Counted from the first letter of the stretch, positions 1 through 6,926 are shown. The stretch: DNA of 18,712 nt from DUEL01 sp964580565 (GCA_964580565.1 CAZOLN010000046.1:1-18712); one strand, 5' to 3'. Notes: generated from the letters alone by a model not told the origin. Numbers and translations are program-made.

Positions 1-11
1 TTTTCACCCAC

Positions 12-40
12 ATTATACTCAGCACACCGCGCTATGTCAA
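12..40 (-). promoter_or_regulatory. Consensus sigma-70 promoter reading out of the left edge
   Basis: On the minus strand the -35 box TTGACA (35-40) and the -10 box TATAAT (12-17) are separated by exactly 17 bases; both hexamers match consensus perfectly. Transcription would start around position 5 and leave the window, so the gene served is not visible. The promoter lies downstream of the LarC/TrmO gene stop at 131, so the next minus-strand gene is probably a separate unit. Confidence 0.72.
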
Positions 41-67
41 GCATTTTCGCTGCGCTGAGGGAGACAG

Positions 68-80
68 TATCAAGTTGATA
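68..80. promoter_or_regulatory. Short perfect dyad upstream of the left-edge promoter
   Basis: TATCAA-G-TTGATA is a perfect 13-bp inverted repeat located 27 bp upstream of the -35 box at 35-40. The position suits an activator or repressor site. A 6-bp half-site can arise by chance, so this is only a candidate. Confidence 0.25.
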
Positions 81-130
81 GGTGTGTGCATGCCGTGGTG
101 TCTATGCTTAGTGCGTCTCTCTTCCAATCC

Positions 131-1399
131 TCACCGATAGAGCCACAGCGCATTGGGACGGTCGAAGGTGTGGTGCCCAAGTCCTGCCCCTACGCGCGTG
201 TTGCCCGCCACCCCCTCATCTCGGGGGACGAAGATAGGATTCAGCGCGGCTAGGATCGCTGCCCCTGTGGGCGTCAGCAGTTCAGCCTCTACAGGGCCTG
301 ACGTGTACGGGATGTGGTATCGTTCCAAGATAAAACGTGTAGCCGGGGCGGGTATGGACAGTTGACCGTGTGAGGTCATAACCGTCCCCCCGCCGACGTA
401 CACGGGAGCCAGGCAGGTCACTGCGCTAAGGTCTACGTGCAGCCACTGCAATCCCCAAGCGGCCCCTGTCACGTCAATGACGATATCTTGGGCCTCATGG
501 AGATAGCTCTGCCCAGGATGGACGTGAGGCACCCCGCGTCGGTGGAGTTCCAGATGCTCGCTTCCTTCCAACCAGCCATCGTTCCCAATGTTCTCCGTAC
601 CCACACTGTCCAGAGAGCGCACGAATGGTTTGAGATCCAAGATCGGCGTACCGTCGAAGAGGTCGAGAGGCCCCGTGTATACTCGGTTCCCCTCAACGCG
701 CCGCACTCGAGCACGGGTCAAACCGATGGGACTGGGCCGGTTAGGGGATCGGGTGGCGAAGACGCCGTACCGTTCCGTACTCCTCCGCCACGGCGGGCGA
801 ACCTTCAAGGCATAGCCGAGGGACCGATCTAGATAGGAGACAACGAAGACATGAGTGAAGGTCTCCAAGCCAGACAGCCCTGCTGCGTATTGGGGATCCA
901 ATTCGATGTAGAAAGCGCCATCAATGGCATCCCCCGGCACCGGTTGGTAAGGGGCTTCGCGCTGGTACGGCGTGTGGGCCGTGCCGATGACGGGCAGCGA
1001 GACGGTCCGAGCCATAGGGACGGCGGTCGGTTCCACAGCGTGAACGCGGCGCTCGGCCTCGCACAGTATAGCGAGAGCCCGTCGTGCGAAATCGGCGTAG
1101 GCTCCTTTCACCCCGGCCCGGGTCAGGGCGTGATCAAGGTAAACCGGGGCGTCCTCTAGAGCCAATGGTTCTCGCTCTTCCGCAACTGTGACGTGCAGGC
1201 GATAGCCAGGTGTTCCGTCGGGGAGGAAATCCAGGTGCGCGTGGATGTCCACCAGGCCCAGCTCCTCGCCTGCGGCCTTCATCGCCCTCACCATGGTCCG
1301 CTCTGGTACCCCCAACCCGATGAGGGCTGCCGCAAACATATCGCCCGCCATACCCATCGTCGGGTCTATCCACAGGGCTCGTCTTGCTTCTTCAACCAC
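131..1399 (-). CDS. larC: LarC-type nickel-insertion protein with nested TrmO/TsaA methyltransferase domain
   Basis: The 422-aa protein begins at GTG. Residues 1-122 match the LarC (DUF111, nickel-pincer cofactor) N-terminus, with DPTMGMAGDM at 12-21 in place of the usual DPFSGISGDM. Residues about 134-268 are a TrmO/TsaA (UPF0066) domain, the SAM-dependent methyltransferase acting on t6A37 of tRNA, with YGVFATRSPNRPSPIGL at 211-227 and DLFDGTPILDLKP at 246-258. From about 285 the LarC fold resumes: HVHPGQSYLHE at 292-302, PAPAT at 350-354 and LLTPTGAA at 374-381. The end at GAGLGHHTFDRPNALWLYR corresponds to the end of the LarC1 half, so the C-terminal LarC2/CTP-binding half is absent. The gene is last in the minus-strand run after the MBL gene, 209 bp upstream. 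Domain identities are solid; the activity of the fusion is inferred, and nickel insertion may be lost without LarC2. Confidence 0.85.
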   Translation of the reverse strand: MVEEARRALWIDPTMGMAGDMFAAALIGLGVPERTMVRAMKAAGEELGLVDIHAHLDFLPDGTPGYRLHVTVAEEREPLALEDAPVYLDHALTRAGVKGAYADFARRALAILCEAERRVHAVEPTAVPMARTVSLPVIGTAHTPYQREAPYQPVPGDAIDGAFYIELDPQYAAGLSGLETFTHVFVVSYLDRSLGYALKVRPPWRRSTERYGVFATRSPNRPSPIGLTRARVRRVEGNRVYTGPLDLFDGTPILDLKPFVRSLDSVGTENIGNDGWLEGSEHLELHRRGVPHVHPGQSYLHEAQDIVIDVTGAAWGLQWLHVDLSAVTCLAPVYVGGGTVMTSHGQLSIPAPATRFILERYHIPYTSGPVEAELLTPTGAAILAALNPIFVPRDEGVAGNTRVGAGLGHHTFDRPNALWLYR

Positions 1400-1433
1400 C
1401 TGGACCCATGCCCCCTGTCCGCCTCTCGTATTT

Positions 1434-1481
1434 CCGCTGTTCTCCGTCCTGGAGACGACGGGACCTAACCCAGATCAGCGG
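1434..1481 (-). promoter_or_regulatory. Nested hairpin in the leader of the LarC/TrmO gene
   Basis: In the 209-bp gap before the LarC/TrmO start, an outer stem CCGCTG/CAGCGG (1476-1481 with 1434-1439) encloses an inner stem CCGTC/GACGG (1457-1461 with 1444-1448). It sits about 35 bases upstream of the GTG. It has no T-tract, so it does not look like a simple terminator. It matches no riboswitch I recognise, and it may be a leader structure or chance. Confidence 0.25.
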
Positions 1482-1608
1482 AGTTGCTCCCCCTGCCTGT
1501 GCTCTACTCGCGGGTCATGGGCGCACCCCACCTCGGGTATTCCCAGTGACAACCTTCTTCCCGGCCCTCCTACCGGTACCACCAGTCTTCCTGTACTCGG
1601 TACTCTCT

Positions 1609-2556
1609 CTAAGACAACACGATCCGCGTGCCAACGGCGTTGAGGGCGAAACAACCTGGCATCTGGCGTGCAAACTCTGACTGAGCCTCAAAGCCCGTGC
1701 AGTGGGTAGCCACCACCAGGGCAGGCGACAACGCCTTGATCGCGCTGACCGTGGCCTCGATCTTCTCCCGAGGCATCCCGGTCAGGTGGAAGCCGCCGAC
1801 GATCGCGTACACGCGTTCCTCCCCGGTGATTTCCTGGGCTTGCTTCACGGTGTTGACAATGCCAGCGTGGGCACAGCCGGAGATGACCACCAGGCCTTTC
1901 CCCCTGAGGTGCGCTACCAACCCTTGGTCGTCCCAGAAGTCGTCTGGTTGCCACTCGCCATCGATCTCGGCGTAAGCCAGCGGGAAGCGGCCCTCAAAGG
2001 GCGTGACGCGCGCTACCTGACCGGTACTGACCAGGCCGGGGACCAACCGATAGGGCTCCCTGGTGACAAGCACATCCGCGCCCAGCTGCTCCAGCGCCTC
2101 AAGGGGCGGGAGTGCACCCATCTCGATCCTGCGGCCGTCGGGGAAAATGAGTGCTCGCTTGAGGAAGGCGTCGGGATGCAGGACAAGGGGGACCCGCTGT
2201 TTCCTGGCCTTAAGGAACTCACCTAGAGCGGCGAAGTGATCCACGTGCCCGTGGCTGAGGAAAACTACATCCACGGCTTCCGGGTCAAAACCCAGGACAC
2301 GCCAGTTGTGCTGGACGCCCACCGTGGGGAAGCCTGTGTCCATCAAGGTGGTGTGCTTCGTACCATCCTGGTAGGTTTCGATAAGCAGTGACAGCCCGTG
2401 CCCGGCCAGCGGCGGCTCGGCGGCTTTTCCCTCCCGGTCCGCCAGCGCGAAGCGTTTCATCGTCGTGGTGCTGGGCAGCAATAGGTCCGAGTAGTTGTCC
2501 ATCAGGGTGGTGATCTCGACGCGGTCCACGGGCGCCAGGTCTATCCTCTCGACCAT
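1609..2556 (-). CDS. MBL-fold metallohydrolase, dihydropterin/RFA-P synthase-like family
   Basis: The 315-aa protein starts at ATG 2556 behind a strong CAGGAGGTG ribosome binding site. Metal-binding motifs of the metallo-beta-lactamase fold are in order: SHGHVDH at 101-107, SGCAHAG at 226-232, GGFH at 254-257 and ATHCTG at 283-288. This pattern is shared with proteins annotated as 7,8-dihydropterin-6-yl-methyl-4-(ribofuranosyl)aminobenzene 5'-phosphate synthases and related archaeal-type hydrolases, so the exact substrate cannot be read from sequence. There is no signal peptide, so it is cytoplasmic. It lies 29 bp downstream of the FmdB gene and 209 bp upstream of the LarC/TrmO gene on the same strand, and is probably cotranscribed with FmdB. 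Confidence 0.85.
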   Translation of the reverse strand: MVERIDLAPVDRVEITTLMDNYSDLLLPSTTTMKRFALADREGKAAEPPLAGHGLSLLIETYQDGTKHTTLMDTGFPTVGVQHNWRVLGFDPEAVDVVFLSHGHVDHFAALGEFLKARKQRVPLVLHPDAFLKRALIFPDGRRIEMGALPPLEALEQLGADVLVTREPYRLVPGLVSTGQVARVTPFEGRFPLAYAEIDGEWQPDDFWDDQGLVAHLRGKGLVVISGCAHAGIVNTVKQAQEITGEERVYAIVGGFHLTGMPREKIEATVSAIKALSPALVVATHCTGFEAQSEFARQMPGCFALNAVGTRIVLS

Positions 2557-2585
2557 CTCTCACCTCCTGTAGCTCTCAGCAGCGC

Positions 2586-2828
2586 CTACGACTCTCGCCA
2601 ACACGTTCCCCCTGCCGAGCAGGGAGGCGTGGCACACCGCTCATTGCGCCCGCAGCAAGTCTGCCCCGATTCCCGGGACGTCCGCCCGCTGGAAATATAA
2701 GGCGCCGAGAGTAGCTTCTGTGTCAGAAGAGCGCCGCAGTGTGGACAGGTCGGTGCCTCTCTGCTGTTCCGCACGAGCACCTCTACTCTTGCCCCACATC
2801 CGCTGCAGCGGTACTCGTAGACCGGCAT
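2586..2828 (-). CDS. FmdB family zinc-ribbon protein
   Basis: The 80-aa protein opens with MPVYEYRCSGCG, the hallmark of the FmdB regulatory/zinc-ribbon family. It has two CxxC knuckles (C8/C11 and C28/C31) that would bind one zinc. The C-terminal tail carries five more cysteines (C58, C59, C65, C70, C76) in the CCGxxxxC-C-C arrangement common in longer family members. GGAGGTGAAGGCGG precedes the ATG at 2828. FmdB proteins were named from an amidase/formamidase locus and their role is poorly defined. Here the gene is immediately upstream of the MBL hydrolase with the same orientation. Confidence 0.85.
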   Translation of the reverse strand: MPVYEYRCSGCGARVEVLVRNSREAPTCPHCGALLTQKLLSAPYISSGRTSRESGQTCCGRNERCATPPCSAGGTCWRES

Positions 2829-3057
2829 CCGCCTTCACCTCCACGCATCCACGGGTCGTTTCCTGCTATCGCTCCTACCGACACCGACGCACCTGCCGTT
2901 CCTCATCCGTTCCACCTATGGCCTGCCCACCAGTGCCCAGGGACGGCTCCCCAGGTGCGATTCGGTGCAGCAAGCAGCAGTCCGCTGCCCGTGTCAGCAC
3001 GTGCCGCTATTTCCACCGGCCCGGGTCGCGGGTTGGATGGTCTCAGCAGTTGTCTCA

Positions 3058-3085
3058 AGCCCCCGCGCTGTAAGGCGGGGAAGCT
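3058..3085. repeat. GC-rich hairpin resembling an IS200/IS605 end, or a weak terminator
   Basis: The arms are AGC + CCCCGC (3058-3066) and GCGGGG + AA + GCT (3075-3085), with the loop GCTGTAAG. The plus-strand layout, with CAAG before a C-run stem, a TAA-containing loop and GGGGAAG after, resembles the subterminal hairpin of IS200/IS605 right ends (the TnpB omega-RNA tail). No transposase or TnpB reading frame is nearby. It also lies 12 bases after the stop of the DUF1638-like gene, so it could end that transcript, although no T-run follows on that strand. Confidence 0.3.
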
Positions 3086-3097
3086 CCTTTGTCCGCT

Positions 3098-3811
3098 TCA
3101 ATCCTGTATTCCGACGCCCTGACGCTCCTCAAGCGGAGCCTCTCCTGCGGCAGCGGACGACAGGCTTTCCACCAGCAATCCCTTGAAGCGGTCAAGAGTG
3201 ATAGGGTGAAACTCCACCTCCAGGTCTGTCCAGTCGAACAGTTCTAGGATCTCCTCAGCGCGTTGGGTCACATACTCCTCAGCGACGCCAAGACCATCCA
3301 AGACGATAATCTTGTCGTAGAACCCGGGGAAGTTCGCGTTTGCATCGGCCTTGTCCCAGCCAAAGTACTTCTGATAGACTAACTTCCAGTTTCTGAGCCA
3401 GCCTGGCGTGAACCAGAGAATTCTGTCTTGCCTCCCCTCGCTGATCCGTTGCCGGTCCTCAAAGCCCGCCAGCATGTCATAGCCGTAGTCCCCTTGTACT
3501 CTGACGATCCCCTGGCCTGCTGCCTGCAGGATTGAATCTACCCGCTTGAGGGGGTCATCAGTGCTGACGTAACATCTCTTCCCATACACGACGATGATCT
3601 TGTGGTCGGGACACCATCTCCGAGCCTGGGCCAGCCTTCTAAGGAGATGCCTTTCCAACTCATCGGGCAGCGCATGTAAACCTGGCGGTGTAAACAGGAC
3701 CCGGCGCGGGTTTAGAAAGCCCGTTTTTACCAGATGGGTAATCTCCGGATGCAACATCCCACAGGACACGATGCAGCGGTCCTCGAAAGTGGGATGAGCG
3801 CTCTCGACCAT
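3098..3811 (-). CDS. DUF1638-like protein
   Basis: The 237-aa soluble protein starts at ATG 3811 behind GGAGAAAGG. An early IVSCGMLHPEITHL (14-27), a central VVYGKRCY (74-81) and LWFTPGWLRNW (132-142) followed by a FYDKIIVLDGLG segment (164-175) resemble the layout of DUF1638 proteins, which often sit near corrinoid methyltransferase or metal-related genes and have no assigned reaction. The cysteines at 13, 17, 67 and 80 could be functional. It follows the response regulator gene by 54 bp and is probably in its operon. The family call comes from remembered motif layout only. Confidence 0.6.
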   Translation of the reverse strand: MVESAHPTFEDRCIVSCGMLHPEITHLVKTGFLNPRRVLFTPPGLHALPDELERHLLRRLAQARRWCPDHKIIVVYGKRCYVSTDDPLKRVDSILQAAGQGIVRVQGDYGYDMLAGFEDRQRISEGRQDRILWFTPGWLRNWKLVYQKYFGWDKADANANFPGFYDKIIVLDGLGVAEEYVTQRAEEILELFDWTDLEVEFHPITLDRFKGLLVESLSSAAAGEAPLEERQGVGIQD

Positions 3812-3865
3812 TGGCCTTTCTCCTTACCAACCCCCAGGGGTGGCTCCAACGCCTATGGATGTGTC

Positions 3866-4276
3866 CTACAGAGGGTATTTGGGCTCCTCTCGTCGTTCTC
3901 CTAGTATCTCCCTGATCGTGTCGACGAGCATTTCCGGTTCGACTGGCTTATCCAAGAACACATCCACAGGTAGGTAGTCCTCATCAGGCGCGAAACGGTA
4001 GGGCACTTTCCTGACACTGTGCACATTGGTGAGAATAACAATGGGCAACTCCCTCAGGTTGTGCTCCTCCCTGATCGCGCGAGCCACCTCAAATCCTTCG
4101 TAGCCTGCCGGCATGAGCACGTCTAGAACCACGAGATCGGGCTGGATGCTCAGCACCTTATTGATCCCTTCCTCGGGGGTGGTTGCTGTTTCCACTTCGA
4201 AATCGTTGGCCTCAAGCACGAGCCGCATGGCCAGAAGGAAGTCCTCATCGTCGTCGATAACTAGTATCTTTGCCAT
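3866..4276 (-). CDS. Single-domain response regulator (receiver only)
   Basis: The start is taken at ATG 4276 (MAKILVIDDDEDF), behind GGAGGGTTAACG, rather than at an upstream in-frame start whose extra 24 residues have no receiver character. The 136-aa product is a complete CheY-like receiver: acidic cluster D8-D10, phosphoacceptor D52 in VVLDVLMP, T83 and K110 in FLDKP. There is no output domain, so it must act by protein-protein interaction or as a phosphorelay intermediate. A loop insertion around residues 92-105 (YRFAPDEDYLP) before the Lys is typical of stand-alone receivers found beside hydrogenase or redox genes. It is 28 bp downstream of the FAD oxidoreductase gene. No cognate kinase lies within the left block. 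Confidence 0.9.
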   Translation of the reverse strand: MAKILVIDDDEDFLLAMRLVLEANDFEVETATTPEEGINKVLSIQPDLVVLDVLMPAGYEGFEVARAIREEHNLRELPIVILTNVHSVRKVPYRFAPDEDYLPVDVFLDKPVEPEMLVDTIREILGERREEPKYPL

Positions 4277-4304
4277 CGTTAACCCTCCGTCGGCGAAGGC
4301 CGAA

Positions 4305-5651
4305 CTAGTGGCGTCTGCGCATCTTCCCAAGGGCGACCTCGGCAGCATTTACCATGTGATAGGCTATAGGTGAAGCCGTCAGTGCCGGGTGGGTGCCGAT
4401 TTGGAACATGGCGATGTGCTCGGCGGTCATGCGGCTCTGTACGCAGGCGGAGATCGCGTTGATGATCTCACCTGCCGTAGCGTCGCCCATCACCTGGCCT
4501 CCCAGAATCACACCGGAGTTGCGCTCGAACACCAGCTTGACCCGGGTGTCGGCCGCACCCGGCATGATGCCGGGGTGACGGTTGGGACCTGTGATGGTCA
4601 CGGCAACCACGTCGTAGCCGCGCTCCCTTGCCATCGCCTCAGTCAACCCGGCGGTCGCCAGAGCAAGGTTGCCGACAGCGGTTGACCACACGCCAACCGT
4701 CCCAACGTTCTCGCGTCGGATGCCGTAAAGGTTGGCTCCGGCGATACGGGCCTCGAGGGTGGCGATGGATGCCAGCTTGAGCGGCGAAGGCCGGCCACCG
4801 AAAAATGAGATCTTCTCCGCACAGTCTCCGCAGGCGTAAATGTAGTCGTCGGCGGTCTTCATGGTCCGATCGACAGCCACGCCGCCCGTCAAGCCAATGC
4901 GCAAGCCGGCTCGCTTCGCTAGGTCCACGTTCGCCACGGCTCCCACGCCCACGATCACTGTGTCGGCCTTGATCTCCGTGCCATCCGATAGGATGACTCT
5001 TTCCACTTTCCCGTTCCCGCTTATCCGTTCTACCTTGGCAGAGGTGCGGAGGTGTATCCCGCGGGATCTGACCACTTTCTCCATCTCGATGCAGAACTCT
5101 TCATCGTATGCCAGCATCAGGCAATGCGGTGCGATCTCAACGATCGTAACGTTCTTGTCGCCTGCCTTGTTGATCTCGTCGGCGAATTCGATCCCAATAA
5201 ACCCTCCGCCGATGATCACCACATCGCTGGCTGTCTCGAGCCACCGCTGAAGGTTGCTTAGAAACTTGATGTCCTTGACGATCGCGAAGACCCCCTCCAG
5301 ATCAATTCCGGGGATCGGTAGCATCGCTGGTCGTGAGCCTGTAGCCAAGACGAGTCGCTCGTAGCCAATCTCGCCATCGGCAGTGTGGAGGATTCTCCCC
5401 TCGCGGTCAATGTCTGTTGCCTCGGTGATGACCAAGTCGATGCCGTTCCTCTCCAGCACCGTATCTGATATGAGGTCCTTCTGCGGACTCCCCAGTGTAC
5501 CAAAGATGTAAGGGATCCCACAGGGTATCAGGACCTGTTCCTCCTTACGCACGATCAGTACCTTCTTGTCCGTGTAGTGACGTCGGGCCGTGATGGCAGC
5601 GGTCAAGCCCGCCGCACTTCCTCCGACAACCACGATGTCGGCCTGCCTCAT
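4305..5651 (-). CDS. FAD-dependent NAD(P)H pyridine nucleotide-disulfide oxidoreductase (CoA-disulfide reductase/NADH oxidase-like)
   Basis: The 448-aa protein starts at ATG 5651 behind GGAGGTACAAG. It has an FAD-binding VVVGGSAAG (7-15), a single redox Cys at position 44 in LIPCGIPY, a central NAD-binding IIGGGFIGIE (about 146-155) and YACGDCAE for the FAD ribityl site. A C-terminal dimerisation domain carries GGQVMG and AMFQIGTHPALTASP. The single N-terminal Cys places it with the CoA-disulfide reductase, NADH oxidase and NADH-dependent persulfide reductase group rather than with two-Cys disulfide reductases. It lies 63 bp downstream of the probable selenoprotein, so it could supply electrons to that protein; this pairing is inferred. 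Confidence 0.88.
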   Translation of the reverse strand: MRQADIVVVGGSAAGLTAAITARRHYTDKKVLIVRKEEQVLIPCGIPYIFGTLGSPQKDLISDTVLERNGIDLVITEATDIDREGRILHTADGEIGYERLVLATGSRPAMLPIPGIDLEGVFAIVKDIKFLSNLQRWLETASDVVIIGGGFIGIEFADEINKAGDKNVTIVEIAPHCLMLAYDEEFCIEMEKVVRSRGIHLRTSAKVERISGNGKVERVILSDGTEIKADTVIVGVGAVANVDLAKRAGLRIGLTGGVAVDRTMKTADDYIYACGDCAEKISFFGGRPSPLKLASIATLEARIAGANLYGIRRENVGTVGVWSTAVGNLALATAGLTEAMARERGYDVVAVTITGPNRHPGIMPGAADTRVKLVFERNSGVILGGQVMGDATAGEIINAISACVQSRMTAEHIAMFQIGTHPALTASPIAYHMVNAAEVALGKMRRRH

Positions 5652-5714
5652 CAGTCTTGTACCTCCATTTTTATTGGAATCTTCTTACGTCGGACTGTCG
5701 AACCCAAGGCTCTC

Positions 5715-6152
5715 CTATCCTGCTTCCTCCAGCAGATCCAGCAGGATTTGCACTGCTCGTTCCACGACGGCCGCGCAGGAGCCCAGGCCGCCCGGTGTGT
5801 GGACGAGCTCATACAGCCGAGCGCACTGCGTTGCACCCATCTCTGTCAGGAAACGCTCTCTATAGCAGGCAGCAAGAGCAAGCGCCTTCTGGTCGTCCTC
5901 CTCCACCTGCTCACGGCCAAATAGCCTACCGATGACTAACACCCCGCCGCTCAGCGCCCCGCACATCTCCTGCTTGGTGCTTCCCACGCCGCCAGCTAGA
6001 CCGGTGGCCATCCGTACGCAATGGCGCCCCTCGTCCTTGAGCACATGCTCGCCCACGGCGAGAAGCACAGCCTCCGCTCAATGGTAGCCCCGCCGGACCA
6101 TATGGGCCGCCCGTGCGGCCACGGCCTCCGACGTGCGCGTGTCAGCGGCCAC
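5715..6152 (-). CDS. C-GCAxxG-C-C family redox protein, probable selenoprotein (in-frame TGA)
   Basis: Read from GTG 6150-6152, the product is 145 aa with one internal TGA at 6078-6080 (residue 25). Upstream residues fit the family N-terminus (AARAAHMVRRGYH), then TGA, then AEAVLL, exactly where relatives have GYNCAQAV. The other conserved cysteines are C64 in EMCGALSGG, C110 in TQCARL and C126 in GSCAAVV. Family members are about 140 residues, so the readthrough length is normal. The GTG lies 6 bases after GAGG and overlaps the stop of the Fe-S scaffold gene, indicating translational coupling. The alternative GTG at 6068 would give a protein lacking the helix with the first redox residue. 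As I recall, NCBI names this family '(seleno)protein', so Sec forms are known. A nonsense mutation or a Cys-to-stop base error remains possible. Confidence 0.8.
6048..6080 (-). promoter_or_regulatory. Candidate bacterial SECIS element following the in-frame TGA
   Basis: Fifteen bases after the TGA (6078-6080) on the minus strand comes a perfect 6-bp stem CTCGCC/GGCGAG (6057-6062 and 6048-6053) with apical loop GTG (6054-6056). The loop starts with G, as bacterial SECIS loops usually do, and lies 21 bases beyond the UGA, close to the spacing in E. coli fdhF. A weaker outer stem can be drawn with flanking bases. Bacterial SECIS elements vary widely, so this supports but does not prove SelB recognition. 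Confidence 0.5.
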
Positions 6153-6615
6153 CTAATTCCTCGCTTCTCACCTCTCTCCGTGCGCGGGCCCGGGCAATGG
6201 CCTCTCGCAGCGTGTTCACCGTCAGTTCAGCGCAGTGGACGCTTTCCTCAGGCAAGCCGCCCAAGGCGGCGATTAGGTCATCCGGCTGGATCTGATTTGC
6301 CTCCTCCAAGGATCTCCCCTGCACCATCTGGGTCAACACGCTGCCGCAGGCCACCGTCGATCCGCACCCATCGGTCATAAAGGTAGCTCTCTCGATCTTA
6401 TCCCCGTCTAACCGTAGGTAGATCTCCATCGTATCGCCGCACCAGCCGTGCACGATAGCCCAGGCATCTGGTTGCGGCATGCGACCGACGTTCTTGGGAT
6501 TGTGGGCCTCCTCCAGGACCTTGGCTGAGTAGACCGCGCGCTCCTGCTCCAAGATCTGCCTTTGCAGTTCCTCTGCTAGACGGTCGAATTCCGTCGATTC
6601 TCCACGACCTCCCAT
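6142..6615 (-). CDS. IscU/NifU-N-like iron-sulfur cluster assembly scaffold
   Basis: The start is placed at ATG 6615 behind GGGAGGTTCT; an upstream in-frame ATG at 6708 would add 31 low-complexity residues with no family match. The 157-aa product has the three scaffold cysteines: C59 in WCGDTMEI, C84 in DGCGSTVACGS (C90 is an extra Cys where others have Ser) and C128 in VHCAEL. YSAKVLEEAHNPKNVG at 29-44 matches the IscU N-terminus. An extra N-terminal helix of about 25 residues precedes it. The stop overlaps the GTG of the probable selenoprotein by 11 bases. Cysteine desulfurase and HscAB partners are not nearby, so a dedicated rather than housekeeping role is likely (inference). Confidence 0.85.
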   Translation of the reverse strand: MGGRGESTEFDRLAEELQRQILEQERAVYSAKVLEEAHNPKNVGRMPQPDAWAIVHGWCGDTMEIYLRLDGDKIERATFMTDGCGSTVACGSVLTQMVQGRSLEEANQIQPDDLIAALGGLPEESVHCAELTVNTLREAIARARARREVRSEELGGR

Positions 6616-6897
6616 AGAACCTCCCGCTGCAGGGTGTACATCACCTCGAGCATGTCGCGAGCCAGGCAACGCACCCACCAAGCGCCCGGAGCTTCCTTGA
6701 CAGAACAAGGACTAGCGTGACGATCTCCAGCCAGCCCCCCGCTTCACCTTGGCGCTGACCTGCTCGTGTGCGCCGTATCACACTGGTGGGCCACCAGGTT
6801 CGGCGGCAGTCAACCCGAGGGCGGCTTTCTGTGCCACTCGGTTCAAGAGGAGCATGCACTCCCTTCAGTTCACAGCGGCTCCCTTTATCCGGCTCCC

Positions 6898-6926
6898 AAT
6901 ATAGCATGCTAGGTGCAAGTTGTCAA
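6898..6926 (-). promoter_or_regulatory. Sigma-70 promoter of the Fe-S/selenoprotein operon
   Basis: On the minus strand TTGACA (6921-6926) and TATATT (6898-6903) are separated by exactly 17 bases. It would start transcription near 6891, about 275 bp before the Fe-S scaffold start codon. The -35 box lies inside a large inverted repeat, so regulation is likely. Confidence 0.7.

Noticed and set aside
131..1399. Programmed frameshift joining LarC1 to LarC2, as in Lactobacillus larC
   Set aside because: The gene ends at 131 and I see no LarC2-like sequence in the remaining 130 bases; a separate larC2 elsewhere cannot be excluded.
4277..4348. N-terminal extension of the response regulator from 4348
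   Set aside because: It would overlap the oxidoreductase gene and adds residues before a canonical receiver start that has its own ribosome binding site.
5715..6068. A 117-aa version of the C-GCAxxG-C-C protein starting at GTG 6068
   Set aside because: It would lack the N-terminal helix and first redox residue, has no ribosome binding site, and begins three codons after the TGA that aligns with Cys.
6585..6660. Short upstream ORF beginning ATG CTC GAG GTG ATG in the Fe-S scaffold leader
   Set aside because: About 25 codons overlapping the real start, with no ribosome binding site or similarity; probably chance.
6616..6708. N-terminal extension of the Fe-S scaffold from ATG 6708
   Set aside because: The extra 31 residues are low complexity with no family match, and a good GGGAGG site precedes the ATG at 6615.
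6616..6891. Known riboswitch (cobalamin, Moco or NiCo) or a tRNA-Sec gene in the leader
   Set aside because: I could not find the conserved core motifs or a cloverleaf of the right length.
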